DNA of 64,000 bases, from positions 76,239-140,238 of the forward strand of contig DDPR01000010.1 of NCBI GenBank assembly GCA_002342295.1, given 5' to 3'. Position numbers and translations under genes: made by a program. Positions 46,222 through 57,383 of the stretch are shown here, one piece after another. The stretch comes from Burkholderiales bacterium UBA2463. Lineage in GTDB: Bacteria > Pseudomonadota > Gammaproteobacteria > Burkholderiales > Burkholderiaceae_A. A model generated the notes under the pieces. That model was not told the origin of the DNA. It searched no databases and worked only from the letters and a program-made list of their open reading frames with translations. Each line of letters begins with the position of its first letter. Within the stretch, counting starts at the first letter, position 1.

Positions 46222-48509
46222 GCGGACCGCTGTTTGTTCGCCCGATTCACGTCGAGCACCGCCACGGCGGTCATGTTCACGATCCGTCGCACCGTCGCTG
46301 CTGGCGTCACGATATGGACAGATGCCGCGCAACCGAGCAGCACGGGACCCACGGCCACATTGTTTCCGGCGGCGGTCTTCAGCAGGTTGTAAGCGATGTT
46401 TGCGCTCTCCATGCTGGGCAGCACCAAAAGATTCGCCTCGCCCGTGAGCGTGGACGAGGGCATGCTCGCCTTACGCAGCATGGGATCGAGCGCGACATCC
46501 CCATGCATCTCGCCATCAACATTCAAATCCGGAGCCCGCTCGCGAAGGATTCCTAGGGCCTCGCGCATCTTGAGCGCGGAGGGCGCATCCGAGCTTCCGA
46601 AGTTGCTGTGTGACACCAAGGCCACACGGGGCTCAAGCCCCATCCGACGCATCTGGCCCGAGGCCATGATGGCAATTTCAGCAAGCTCAGATGCGGAGGG
46701 GCACTCGTTGATATGGGTATCGACCAGCGCCAGGGTATGGCCCGGCAGCATCAGGATGTTCAGTGCCGCGTAAACCGTCGCCCCCGGGGCCAGACCAATC
46801 ACATGATGGATGTAGGGCAGGTGAAGACTGGGCTGACCGAAGGTGCCACAGATCATCGCGTCTGCATGGCCCTTTCGAATCATCATTGCGCCAATGAGGG
46901 AGTGTCGCCGGCGCATCTCAACCTTGGCATATTGCTGCGTCACGCCTCTGCGTTTTGTGAGCTCGTAGTAGGACTCCCAGTAGTCGCGATATCGCTCATC
47001 GAAGTCGGGATTAATCAGCTCGATGTCCACGCCGGGACGAATCCGCAGACCAAAACGCTCAATGCGACTCTCAACAACGCTGGGGCGGCCCACGAGAATG
47101 GGGTGCGCAAGCCCCTCATCCACCACCACCTGAACAGCTCGAAGGACCCGCTCCTCCTCACCCTCGGCATAGACCACTCGACGCTTCTCCGCCCGCTTGG
47201 CGGCCGTCATGAGGGGCTTCATAAAATTGCCTGAGTGATAAACAAACTCCTGAAGACGCTCGGCATAGCCATCGAGGTCTGCGATGGGCCTGCTTGCCAC
47301 CCCGTCGGCCAGCGCCGCGCGGGCCACGGCCGGCGCAATCTTCACGATGAGTCGCGGATCGAATGGCTTTGGAATGAGGTATTGCGGTCCAAACGACAGC
47401 CCCTCTGTGCCGTAGGCTGCCGTGACCACCTCTGACTGCTCTGCCCGGGCGAGTTCCGCAATGGCGTGGGTTGCGGCCAGCTCCATATTTCGGGTGATGG
47501 TGGTCGCCCCGACGTCGAGGGCCCCCCGAAACATGAAGGGAAAGCACAGGACGTTGTTCACCTGGTTCGGATAGTCAGTGCGCCCAGTGGCCAGAATGGC
47601 GTCTGGCCGCACGGCAAGGGCCTCTTCGGGAAGAATCTCAGGCGTGGGATTGGCCAGGGCGAAGATAAGTGGTCGTTCGGCCATCTTGGCCACCATCTCG
47701 GGCTTCAGAACGCCAGCCGCGGACAAGCCCAAAAAAGCATCTGCCCCCTCAATCACCTCTGCAAGCGTTCGAAGGTCTGTCTTCTGTGCAAACACAGCCT
47801 TGTCCGGGTCCATGAGTTCCGTTCGACCCTCATAAACCACCCCCTTGATGTCAGTGACCCAGATGTTCTCGCGAGGCAGACCCAGATCGAGCAGGAGGTT
47901 GAGGCAGGCCAGCGCAGCCGCACCAGCCCCAGACACGACGAGCTTGATCTTGGCGATGTCTTTTTGAACCACTTGTAGCCCATTGACCAGAGCGGCCCCG
48001 ACCACGATGGCCGTGCCGTGTTGGTCATCGTGAAAGACGGGAATCTTCATGCGCTCGCGCAGTCTTCGTTCCACATAAAAGCAGTCGGGCGCCTTGATGT
48101 CTTCGAGGTTGATGCCCCCAAAGGTGGGCTCAAGGGCAGCGATGATGTCAACGAGCTTGTCGAGGTCCTTTTCCTGCAACTCAATATCGAATACGTCGAT
48201 GCCGGCAAACTTCTTGAACAGAACTCCCTTGCCCTCCATAACCGGCTTGGAGGCCAGCGGACCAATGTCCCCCAGACCCAAGACGGCCGTGCCGTTCGTG
48301 ACAACACCCACGAGATTGCCTCGAGACGTGTACTTGAAAGCGTTGAGGGGGTCTTGAACGATCTCCTCGCAGGCATAGGCCACACCAGGAGAGTAGGCAA
48401 GCGCGAGGTCGCGCTGGTTGGTGAGCTGCTTGGTCGGCGTGACCGAGATTTTTCCGGGGGTGGGCGACTCGTGATATTCGAGTGCCTGCTTGCGAAGCGC
48501 TTTTTCCAT
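46218..48509 (-). CDS. maeB: NADP-dependent malic enzyme MaeB (malic enzyme-PTA fusion)
   Basis: Decarboxylates malate to pyruvate with NADP. The 763 residues comprise a malic enzyme domain (about 1-430: [43 protein letters not shown]) and a C-terminal phosphotransacetylase-like domain (about 430-760: [27 protein letters not shown]), which regulates rather than catalyses in known MaeB. It is a lone minus-strand gene, 26 bases after the transglycosylase gene, so possibly part of dacB-slt-maeB. Confidence 0.95.
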   Translation of the reverse strand: MEKALRKQALEYHESPTPGKISVTPTKQLTNQRDLALAYSPGVAYACEEIVQDPLNAFKYTSRGNLVGVVTNGTAVLGLGDIGPLASKPVMEGKGVLFKKFAGIDVFDIELQEKDLDKLVDIIAALEPTFGGINLEDIKAPDCFYVERRLRERMKIPVFHDDQHGTAIVVGAALVNGLQVVQKDIAKIKLVVSGAGAAALACLNLLLDLGLPRENIWVTDIKGVVYEGRTELMDPDKAVFAQKTDLRTLAEVIEGADAFLGLSAAGVLKPEMVAKMAERPLIFALANPTPEILPEEALAVRPDAILATGRTDYPNQVNNVLCFPFMFRGALDVGATTITRNMELAATHAIAELARAEQSEVVTAAYGTEGLSFGPQYLIPKPFDPRLIVKIAPAVARAALADGVASRPIADLDGYAERLQEFVYHSGNFMKPLMTAAKRAEKRRVVYAEGEEERVLRAVQVVVDEGLAHPILVGRPSVVESRIERFGLRIRPGVDIELINPDFDERYRDYWESYYELTKRRGVTQQYAKVEMRRRHSLIGAMMIRKGHADAMICGTFGQPSLHLPYIHHVIGLAPGATVYAALNILMLPGHTLALVDTHINECPSASELAEIAIMASGQMRRMGLEPRVALVSHSNFGSSDAPSALKMREALGILRERAPDLNVDGEMHGDVALDPMLRKASMPSSTLTGEANLLVLPSMESANIAYNLLKTAAGNNVAVGPVLLGCAASVHIVTPAATVRRIVNMTAVAVLDVNRANKQRSA

Positions 48510-48535
48510 GTCGGGCCTCTAGGTCGAGGCCCCCA

Positions 48536-49228
48536 TTATGACGGTGAAGCCGATGGAGTCTCCGCGTCGGCCAGGACCCGACCCATGGCCGCGGCGAACA
48601 TCCGCTCACGAATGCGCATCACACGGGCGGGGTACTCCGTTGCGCTTCCCGGAGCTGCGCCCACATACGCGACGAGAGCGGCATCCACGCTTCGAAACCG
48701 ATCGATGTACTCGCGCAAAATGTCGGCGCCGACCTGGATGTTCGTGAAGGGGTCGAGCGCTGCATTCACGCCACCGACTCCCTGGAAGCGATTCCCGTGC
48801 GCCTGCGGCATGATCTGCATGAGCCCCTTGGCGCCCACATGGCTCTCGGCCAGAGGGTTGAATCCCGACTCCACTGATATGACGGCCAGAACGAGATAAG
48901 GGTCAAGTCGACGGGAAGAGGCAACCTCGAAAGCTACCTGAACGATCTGGGACGTCGCTGCGAGCGCGACTCGGTGACGCTTGGCGATCCATCGCGCGGT
49001 GCGAGCCTGCTCGGGCGTGAGTGCGGTGGGCAAGGAGACAAACACCGATTCGGGCCTTGGGGGATTGGAGACCGACTCTGCCACAGCAACCCATCCAATG
49101 AGGCGCTCCCGACCAGCGGGAGTGAGGAGGGTCGATGCCAGGACGAGCGCGGCCACGACCGCGACAACGGCGCGTTGCGATAAGGCCTGTCTCGGGTAGG
49201 GGAGGTCAAATGCAATGGGTGAAGTCAT
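48536..49228 (-). CDS. Lytic transglycosylase, SLT domain
   Basis: Periplasmic muramidase-like enzyme cutting peptidoglycan. From the ATG at 49228 (MTSPIAFDL) there are 230 residues: a short cytoplasmic start, one membrane/signal segment (AVVAVVAALVLASTLL) and a C-terminal SLT domain with catalytic Glu in AVISVESGFNP, then GAKGLMQIMP and VDAALVAYVGAAP. A longer start at 49279 would overlap dacB and adds no signal. It lies 29 bases downstream of dacB, another murein enzyme, so both are likely co-transcribed. Confidence 0.88.
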   Translation of the reverse strand: MTSPIAFDLPYPRQALSQRAVVAVVAALVLASTLLTPAGRERLIGWVAVAESVSNPPRPESVFVSLPTALTPEQARTARWIAKRHRVALAATSQIVQVAFEVASSRRLDPYLVLAVISVESGFNPLAESHVGAKGLMQIMPQAHGNRFQGVGGVNAALDPFTNIQVGADILREYIDRFRSVDAALVAYVGAAPGSATEYPARVMRIRERMFAAAMGRVLADAETPSASPS

Positions 49229-49257
49229 ATACCGGTGCTGCCTTTCAAGTCGTTGCC

Positions 49258-50712
49258 CTAGAGCGTCTCCGCCATCCAAGTCACCAGCTGATCCAGGGCG
49301 GGTGCCGCCTCATGGGCGCGCGGATGATTGACAAAAATAGTGAAGGCCACCCATCGGCCCTGAAGGGTCCGAACATAGCCCGCGTACCCCTTCACCCCCT
49401 CAAGCGTTCCCGTCTTGATCCAGGCGCGTCCGAGCGCTGGGCTCATTCCGAGCCGACGCTTCACTGTTCCCTCAATCCCAGCCAACGGAAGGGTGTTGAT
49501 CCACTCGGTGGGGTCGGCGCCAGACAGCCCATCGAGCAGTAGGAGAGTCATGCTTCTAGGCGCAATCCTTTCACGACGACTCAAACCCGACCCGTTGTCC
49601 AAGACCAGTTCCGGGAAAGTGAGGTTGCGACTTGCGAGCCAAGTACGCACCCGCTCTTCGGCATCCGCCCGCGTACCGGGGCCTCCGGTCTGCGCTGAGA
49701 TGTTCAGAAAAACCATCCTAGCCATGGGGTTGTTACTCAGTTTGTTGATGTCGGCCACAACGTCCAGAAGCGACCGTGAGGACCCCCAATCGAGGAGCAG
49801 ACGGGCTACAGCCGGGGTCGGGGCACTCTTCACCCTTGCCTTAATCGTTCCTCCAGCCGCGCGCCATGCGGCAGAGAAAAGTCGATAGGCGTAGTCGACG
49901 TGACCAAAGGGGCTCACATAAAAATCAGCTCTTGGGCAGAGCTTTCCCATCCGTCCAGACACCGCCACGGCCTGCGGTCCGGACTGCGACACCGCGATCT
50001 GATTCCTTTCGCAGCCCCCGGGCACCAGCCGAACTCCGCCCTTAATGGCCACCCCGTCGAGGGCCGGGAGCAGTGAAATGGCGGCCTTGTTTCCGTTTGG
50101 TGCGACCGACACCTGGACAGCCTTGAAGTTCAGCATCGCCGCGTGAGGCACCACGTTGTAGGGCTTGAGGCCCTGACCGTCAAAGGCGTCCGGTTTCGGG
50201 GGCACCTCCGAAAATCGACTCCCATCAAGCACCCAATCCCCGCTGATGTCTTGCACGCCCAGAGCTCGCAGCCGCCTGACTATCTCAGAAAGGTCCTCAA
50301 TCACAAGCTTTGGATCCCCCCCACCCTTCAGATACAGGGCGCCAGAGAGTTTGCCCCCCCGCAACTGTCCGGTCATCCAGAGCTGAGTGTTGAACCGATA
50401 ATCAGCGCCCAGGAGGCCAAGCGCGGCCCGGGTGGTCACCAGCTTGATCGTGGAGGCTGGGTTAAAGGGGGTGAGCGCCTGATGTTCGATCCATTTAGGT
50501 GGAGCGGTTCCGCCCGACAAAACGGCAATCGAGTAGCCGACAGCCTCCGGGGGAAACCCCCGAGGCCGAAAATAATCGGGCGGCTGCGCCAAGGCCTCCG
50601 AGCCTCGTAAAGTGTCGTGAACTGGGTCTATCTGACCCCGTACAGGCGCCAACAGAGCGGAAAAGGCCGCCAACAACACAAAAAGGCTCAGTGAAAGCGA
50701 GTAGGTCTTCAT
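49258..50712 (-). CDS. dacB: D-alanyl-D-alanine carboxypeptidase/endopeptidase DacB (PBP4)
   Basis: Class C penicillin-binding protein trimming or cleaving peptidoglycan crosslinks in the periplasm. The 484 residues include a signal peptide ending around VRG, the nucleophile motif SxxK (Ser87, Lys90 in PASTIKLV), the SNN motif in INKLSNNPMAR and the KTG motif in WIKTGTLEGVKG. The insert domain between them is typical of PBP4. It is followed by the transglycosylase gene and is divergent from the zinc-finger gene. Confidence 0.94.
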   Translation of the reverse strand: MKTYSLSLSLFVLLAAFSALLAPVRGQIDPVHDTLRGSEALAQPPDYFRPRGFPPEAVGYSIAVLSGGTAPPKWIEHQALTPFNPASTIKLVTTRAALGLLGADYRFNTQLWMTGQLRGGKLSGALYLKGGGDPKLVIEDLSEIVRRLRALGVQDISGDWVLDGSRFSEVPPKPDAFDGQGLKPYNVVPHAAMLNFKAVQVSVAPNGNKAAISLLPALDGVAIKGGVRLVPGGCERNQIAVSQSGPQAVAVSGRMGKLCPRADFYVSPFGHVDYAYRLFSAAWRAAGGTIKARVKSAPTPAVARLLLDWGSSRSLLDVVADINKLSNNPMARMVFLNISAQTGGPGTRADAEERVRTWLASRNLTFPELVLDNGSGLSRRERIAPRSMTLLLLDGLSGADPTEWINTLPLAGIEGTVKRRLGMSPALGRAWIKTGTLEGVKGYAGYVRTLQGRWVAFTIFVNHPRAHEAAPALDQLVTWMAETL

Positions 50713-50776
50713 CCTAAGGGTTCTGGAACTCTCTCCATGTTAGTGTCATATCTCGCGCCCAAGATGTGCCGCGATT

Positions 50777-50782
50777 AGGAGG
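50777..50782 (+). promoter_or_regulatory. Ribosome-binding site of the TraR/DksA-like gene
   Basis: Perfect AGGAGG with 7 bases to the ATG at 50790. It rules out the GTG at 50766, which lies before it. Confidence 0.85.
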
Positions 50783-50789
50783 CCAACAC

Positions 50790-51050
50790 ATGTCACTCGA
50801 AAAAAACGAAAACTATTTTGAACTCACCGACGAGAGCGACCGCGCCTCGGCGGTCGAGGCCCAATTCAACGAAGATGCCCTCGAACTGGCGCGCCGAAAA
50901 ATCGCCCCCGAAGTTAGTCCAGACTTCGACGGTTTGCACTGTATCGCCTGTGGCGAAAAGATTCTCGCTGCTCGTCTCAAGCTCGGCAAAATCCGCTGCA
51001 TCGACTGCCAAACCCTCAAGGAAAAGCAAAGCAAGTTTTTCGCTGGTTAG
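50790..51050 (+). CDS. Small TraR/DksA-type C4 zinc-finger protein
   Basis: An 86-residue protein with an acidic helical N-terminus and a C4 zinc finger: Cys51-x2-Cys54 and Cys70-x2-Cys73 (HCIACGEKIL...RCIDCQ), followed by a short basic tail. This is the TraR/YbiI form of the DksA family, lacking the long coiled coil of DksA; members bind RNA polymerase through the secondary channel or are of unknown role. It has the strongest ribosome-binding site in the window. It sits directly upstream of the groESL promoter on the same strand, with no terminator in between. Confidence 0.85.
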   Translation: MSLEKNENYFELTDESDRASAVEAQFNEDALELARRKIAPEVSPDFDGLHCIACGEKILAARLKLGKIRCIDCQTLKEKQSKFFAG

Positions 51051-51082
51051 GCCTTCACTCTCCAAGAGGTCCTGCCCTGCCC

Positions 51083-51112
51083 CTTGAATTATAGAGGGTT
51101 CGACCTCATAAT
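51083..51112 (+). promoter_or_regulatory. groESL promoter, overlapping sigma-70 and sigma-32 elements
   Basis: TTGAAT (51084-51089), 17 bases, CATAAT (51107-51112) is a good sigma-70 promoter. The same bases read CTTGAA (51083-51088), 15 bases, CCTCATAA (51104-51111), close to the sigma-32 consensus CCCCATnT. The CIRCE operator begins at the last base of the -10 box, so bound HrcA would block initiation. Confidence 0.8.
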
Positions 51113-51138
51113 TAGCACTCAAGGACGCTGAGTGCTAA
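51112..51138 (+). promoter_or_regulatory. CIRCE operator (HrcA-binding site)
   Basis: TTAGCACTC (51112-51120), 9-base spacer, GAGTGCTAA (51130-51138): a perfect 9-9-9 CIRCE inverted repeat, the known operator of HrcA. It covers the transcription start region of groES-groEL. hrcA itself is at 9536-10552. Confidence 0.98.
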
Positions 51139-51215
51139 CAGTCCGCCCCGGCGGGTGCGTGAGCCTCAGGCCGTCCGAGATCCCATCCGTTAATCAGACA
51201 TGGAGTGAACCCAGT

Positions 51216-51506
51216 ATGAAACTGCGTCCCCTGCACGACCGCCTTGTGGTCAAGCGCCTCGACAACGAGAAGAAAACCGCCTCCGGCATCGTGATCCCCG
51301 ACAACGCTGCAGAGAAGCCCGACCAGGGTGAAGTGCTCGCCGTTGGCAACGGAAAAATTCTGGAAGACGGCAAAGTCCGTGCCCTCGATGTGAAGGTCGG
51401 TGACCGCGTGCTCTTTGGAAAGTATTCCGGCCAGACCGTCAAGGTAGACGGCGACGAGCTCCTCGTTCTTCGCGAGGACGACGTCATGGCTGTTATCCAG
51501 TCCTAA
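51216..51506 (+). CDS. groS: Co-chaperonin GroES (Cpn10)
   Basis: Lid of the GroEL folding chamber. From the ATG at 51216 the protein has 96 residues, starting [15 protein letters not shown] as expected. The mobile loop ([14 protein letters not shown]) and the C-terminal [17 protein letters not shown] are present. The frame is open upstream to the CIRCE repeat, but that part would be read from the leader region. groEL follows after 36 bases. Confidence 0.98.
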   Translation: MKLRPLHDRLVVKRLDNEKKTASGIVIPDNAAEKPDQGEVLAVGNGKILEDGKVRALDVKVGDRVLFGKYSGQTVKVDGDELLVLREDDVMAVIQS

Positions 51507-53189
<1,683 letters not shown>

Positions 53190-53208
53190 GACCGGACGCC
53201 CCGGCACC

Positions 53209-53242
53209 AAAACCCCGAGCCTCACGGTTCGGGGTTTTTTTA
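53209..53242 (+). terminator. Rho-independent terminator of groESL
   Basis: Stem AACCCCGA (53211-53218) pairs with TCGGGGTT (53229-53236), extendable by A-T pairs and an inner GCC/GGT, then a run of seven T. This is the clearest intrinsic terminator in the window. Confidence 0.93.
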
Positions 53243-53298
53243 TTTGTCGGCCATACTCGGATCCTGTTTTGTACTCCTCCCTTGAGGGCCCCAACCCC

Positions 53299-55131
53299 GT
53301 GTTTGCATTCTTCGAGCGCCTGCTCAACCCCTACCCCTCTGAGCCACCGAAAGTGACCGCCAGCGAGCTGGGTGCGTTCTTGTGGGAGTCCACACAGGGC
53401 GCCCGCTGGAAGCTCTTCGCGCTCATGAGCCTCACGGCCATCACCTCGTCCTTCGAGGCACTCCTCTTTGCCCTTCTTGGCCTCATGGTGGACTGGCTCG
53501 GGCGCACCCAGCCGGGCACCCTCTGGGAGACGGCCTCTCTGGAAATAGGCCTCACCACGGCCCTGCTGTTGTTAAGCGTGGTGCTCGTCGCGGTGGGGTG
53601 TCTGGTCAAGTACCAGAGTCTCTTTTCCAACCTCCCAATGCGGCTGCGATGGATCTTTCACCGACTCATGCTCACCCAGAGTCTGGCCTTCTACCAAAAC
53701 GAGTTCGCAGGCCGTGTTGCCACGAAAGTGATGCAGACCGCCCTGGCCACGCGCGATGTGCTCATCACCCTGGTGGACATCCTCGTCTTCGTTGGGGTCT
53801 ACATCATCACCATGGTCTCGGTGGTCGGCAGCTTCGATGGCCGCCTTATCTGGCCCTTCGTGGTCTGGCTGGTGCTCTACATTGGCGTGTTGCGCATATT
53901 CGTCCCGCGCATCTCCGTGGTCTCTCGAAAGCAGGCGGATGCGCGCAGCCTCATGACCGGCCGCATCACCGATGCCTATACAAATATTCCCACGGTCAAG
54001 CTCTTCTCCCACACCGACAGAGAGGCCGGCTACGCCCGAGAGTCGATGCAAGAGTTCATGTCAACGGCCCTGCCACAGATGCGCCTGGCCTCCGGCTTTG
54101 AAATGACCAACCATGCACTGAACGTCCTCCTGGTGATGGGCTGCGGCGGTGTAGGGCTGTGGGTCTGGTCCGAGGGAATGGTTGGGTCGGGCGCGGTCGC
54201 GGCTTCGATGGCCATGGCGATTCGTCTCATGGGCATTTCGCATTGGGTGATGTACGAGATGGCCACGCTCTTCGAGAATCTGGGCGTCGTAAGAGACGGT
54301 ATGCACATGCTCTCTCGGCCGCTGGTGGTCACCGATGTGCCCCACGCAAAACCGATGCACGTCACTCGTGGCGACATCTTTTTCGACGACGTGACCTTCG
54401 GGTACGACTCCCAAAAGCCGGTCATCGAACACCTCACCCTGCGCATCGAACCCGGCGAGAAGGTCGGACTCGTGGGTCCATCAGGCGCCGGCAAAAGCAC
54501 CGTGACGAACCTTCTTTTGCGCTTCTACGACCTCAGGCTGGGTCACATACGAATCGACGGCCAAGACATTCGGGAGGTCACGCAGGACAGTCTGCGCTCA
54601 CAGATTGGGATGGTCACACAAGACACCTCGCTTCTGCATCGGTCCATTCGCGACAACATCGCCTATGGACGGCCCGAGGCCTCTGATGAGGAAATCTGGC
54701 AGGCCATTGCCCGCGCCCACGCAGATGACTTTGTCAGTGCCCTGACCGACCCCAGTGGCCGAACCGGGCTCTCAGCCCAAGTGGGTGAGCGGGGCATTAA
54801 GCTGAGCGGAGGGCAACGCCAGCGCATCGCAATCGCCCGAGTCATTCTTAAAAATGCACCAATCCTCATCCTCGATGAGGCTACCAGTGCCCTCGACAGC
54901 GAGATTGAGGCCGCCATTCAGCAGAGCCTCTATGAACTCATGCAAGGCAAGACAGTGCTGGCCATCGCGCATCGCCTCAGCACCATCGCAGCCATGGACC
55001 GCCTTATCGTCATGGACCGGGGTCGCATCGTCGAGGAGGGCAGCCACACCGACCTGCTGCGAAACCAAGGGCTCTATGCCCGCCTATGGGCTCGGCAGAG
55101 CGGGGGCTTTTTGGCCAACGAGGCCGCCTAA
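53299..55131 (+). CDS. ABC exporter, fused membrane and ATPase domains (MsbA/MDR type)
   Basis: Half-transporter of 610 residues: six membrane helices in the first 330 residues (from ALMSLTAITSSFEALLFALLG), then an ATPase with Walker A GPSGAGKSTVTN, signature LSGGQRQRIAIARV and Walker B ILILDEATSALDS. Such proteins dimerise and export lipids, drugs or peptides. The GTG at 53299 (VFAFFERLLNPYP) is chosen because GAGGG lies about 10 bases before it; the frame extends upstream into the groEL end and terminator, which cannot be coding for it. Substrate unknown. The peptide-transporter operon starts 20 bases downstream. Confidence 0.88.
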   Translation: MFAFFERLLNPYPSEPPKVTASELGAFLWESTQGARWKLFALMSLTAITSSFEALLFALLGLMVDWLGRTQPGTLWETASLEIGLTTALLLLSVVLVAVGCLVKYQSLFSNLPMRLRWIFHRLMLTQSLAFYQNEFAGRVATKVMQTALATRDVLITLVDILVFVGVYIITMVSVVGSFDGRLIWPFVVWLVLYIGVLRIFVPRISVVSRKQADARSLMTGRITDAYTNIPTVKLFSHTDREAGYARESMQEFMSTALPQMRLASGFEMTNHALNVLLVMGCGGVGLWVWSEGMVGSGAVAASMAMAIRLMGISHWVMYEMATLFENLGVVRDGMHMLSRPLVVTDVPHAKPMHVTRGDIFFDDVTFGYDSQKPVIEHLTLRIEPGEKVGLVGPSGAGKSTVTNLLLRFYDLRLGHIRIDGQDIREVTQDSLRSQIGMVTQDTSLLHRSIRDNIAYGRPEASDEEIWQAIARAHADDFVSALTDPSGRTGLSAQVGERGIKLSGGQRQRIAIARVILKNAPILILDEATSALDSEIEAAIQQSLYELMQGKTVLAIAHRLSTIAAMDRLIVMDRGRIVEEGSHTDLLRNQGLYARLWARQSGGFLANEAA

Positions 55132-55151
55132 ACTCTGGCAGTCTTACGGCT

Positions 55152-57383
55152 ATGGGGGTTCGAGTTCGACTTTCTCACTGCGTTCGCCCGCTCTCGGTCG
55201 CGGCGGCCCTCTGCCTGTGGGGTTGCGACATCTCAAACCAACCCATCGACATGCGCTGGGTCGAAAGCAACGTCTTTCTCACCTCGTACGGCGAGGCACC
55301 CAAGCACCTCGACTCTGCCTCGTCCTACAGCAACAATGAAACACCCTGGACCTACGCCATCTATGAGCCACCGCTTCGATACCACTATCTGAAGCGTCCC
55401 TATGTGCTCGAGCCGAGAACGCTCACGGCCCTGCCGCGGGTCCAGTATCTGGATGCCCAAGGCAAACCGCTGGACGCCTCAGCACCCACCAGTCGCATCG
55501 CCCAGACCGTATTCGAATTAAAGGTGCAGCCGGGCATTCTCTTTGCACCGCACCCGGCTTTTGCACGAGACAGCTCGGGCCGTCTGCTCTATCACCAACT
55601 CAGAGAGGACGACCTTCGATCAATCAAGAAACCCTCAGACTTTGCCGAGCAGGGCAGCCGAGAACTCACGGCAGCCGACTACATCTACGCGATCAAGCGC
55701 CTGGCAAGCCCTCGCGTCAAGTCGCCCGTCTTTGGATTTCTCTCCGAAAAAATCGTGGGCCTGGCCGAGCTTGGCAAACAGACTCGGCAGGTCAACGATG
55801 AGATCAAATCGAAGCTGTCTCCCCGAGAGGCGGGCCCGTTTGGCCACCTGCCCTGGATGGACTTTCGAGAGTTTGACCTCAAGGGCGTCGAACTCGTGGA
55901 CACCCACACCTTTCGTATCCACGTCAAAGGCAAGTATCCGCAGTTCAAGTACTGGCTCGCCATGACTTTCTTTTCCCCGGTGGCCTGGGAGGTCGATGCC
56001 TTCTATGCCCAGCCAGGCATGAGTCAGAAAAATCTCAAGCCAGATAGTTGGCCAGTCGGCACGGGTCCCTTCATGCTCACCGAAAATATTCCAAATGCCC
56101 GCATGGTGCTCTCCCGCAATCCCCACTATCGCGGTGGCACCTATCCCTGCGAGGGTGAGCCCGAAGACGAAAGAAAGGGCCTCTTGGCAGACTGCGGGAA
56201 GCGAACCCCATTCGTGGACGGCATGGTCTCTATCCTTGACAAGGAAGGGTCCTCCGTCTTCACAAAGTTTATTCAGGGCTACTACGACACCCCGCAGATC
56301 GAACGGGGCGAAAGTGGCATTGCATTTCAGGTGGCTATCGATGACAACACGGGTCGCGCACGTGATTTGGTCGCTCGCAAGATTCAACTGCCGAGCACCA
56401 TTCAGGTCGGCTTCTCCTACTTCGGCTTTAACTGGCTCGATCCGGTGGTGGGCGCAGGAAACACGCCTGAGCAGAAGACGAAGAATCGAAAGCTGAGACA
56501 GGCCATCGCGATCGCCTTTGACTTCGAGGAATACGTGGCTATCTTCGAAGACAATCGCGCCCAGGTTAATCACAGCGCCGTGGTGGCCGGCCTCTTTGGC
56601 CACGACACCATCAAGCCCAACCCTGTCACCCACATCATGGGCCCAGACGGCCGTGCGCGTCGCCGGCCCATTGAGGACGCAAAGCGACTCCTGGCCGAGG
56701 CGGGCTACCCCGACGGTCGACACGCAAAGACCGGAGAGCCCTTGGTCATCAATTACGACACGACCGGAGTAGGCCCCGCCTACAAGGCCCGCCTGGACTG
56801 GGTGACCAAGCAATTCTCTAAGCTCAACATTCAGGTCGAACTGAGAAACACCGACTACAACCGATTCCAAGACAAGATGAGGAAGGGCTCGGCTCAATTC
56901 TTTTCGTGGGGCTGGCTGGCCGACTATCCCGACCCTGAGAACTTTCTCTTCCTGCTCTATGGCCCCAATGCGAAGGCCAAAGGCGACGGCGAGAATGCCT
57001 CGAACTGGCAGAACGACGAGTACGACCGGCTCTTCGATCGGATGAAAGACATGGAGGACACTCCGGAGCGGGCCGCACTCATCCGTCGCATGGGAGAGAT
57101 CATGCAGGAAGAGATGCCTCTGCTCTTTGGCACCTCCGATGAGTACGGGAGCGCGTTGCATCAGTGGGTCTCCAACGGGAAGCCCTCCAACATCATCCGA
57201 GACAACCTGCCCTACCTCAGGGTCAACGCTCACCTTCGTGCTCAGATGGTGCGCGAGTGGAACCAGCCGATCTGGTGGCCCCTCTGGCTCTTGCCGCTCG
57301 GACTTCTAGCCGTCTGTATCCCGGCCTGGCTCGCCTGGAAAAAAAGGCAGGCCCGCACCGCACTGGAGGAGGTTCGCGCGTGA
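55152..57383 (+). CDS. Oligopeptide-type ABC transporter binding protein with C-terminal membrane anchor
   Basis: Family 5 extracellular solute-binding protein of 743 residues, long for the family (about 530-620 in DppA/OppA/YejA). It begins with a signal sequence ending in a lipobox-like LWGC and Asp at +2 (Cys25-Asp26), which in enteric bacteria keeps lipoproteins in the inner membrane. The body has YAIYEPPLRYHYLKRP, NPHYRGGTYPCEGE and SWGWLADYPDPENFLFLLYG. The last 45 residues hold a predicted membrane helix (about 707-729, PLWLLPLGLLAVCIPAWLAW) followed by KKRQ. The start is ATG at 55152. It overlaps the next permease gene by 4 bases. Confidence 0.88.
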   Translation: MGVRVRLSHCVRPLSVAAALCLWGCDISNQPIDMRWVESNVFLTSYGEAPKHLDSASSYSNNETPWTYAIYEPPLRYHYLKRPYVLEPRTLTALPRVQYLDAQGKPLDASAPTSRIAQTVFELKVQPGILFAPHPAFARDSSGRLLYHQLREDDLRSIKKPSDFAEQGSRELTAADYIYAIKRLASPRVKSPVFGFLSEKIVGLAELGKQTRQVNDEIKSKLSPREAGPFGHLPWMDFREFDLKGVELVDTHTFRIHVKGKYPQFKYWLAMTFFSPVAWEVDAFYAQPGMSQKNLKPDSWPVGTGPFMLTENIPNARMVLSRNPHYRGGTYPCEGEPEDERKGLLADCGKRTPFVDGMVSILDKEGSSVFTKFIQGYYDTPQIERGESGIAFQVAIDDNTGRARDLVARKIQLPSTIQVGFSYFGFNWLDPVVGAGNTPEQKTKNRKLRQAIAIAFDFEEYVAIFEDNRAQVNHSAVVAGLFGHDTIKPNPVTHIMGPDGRARRRPIEDAKRLLAEAGYPDGRHAKTGEPLVINYDTTGVGPAYKARLDWVTKQFSKLNIQVELRNTDYNRFQDKMRKGSAQFFSWGWLADYPDPENFLFLLYGPNAKAKGDGENASNWQNDEYDRLFDRMKDMEDTPERAALIRRMGEIMQEEMPLLFGTSDEYGSALHQWVSNGKPSNIIRDNLPYLRVNAHLRAQMVREWNQPIWWPLWLLPLGLLAVCIPAWLAWKKRQARTALEEVRA

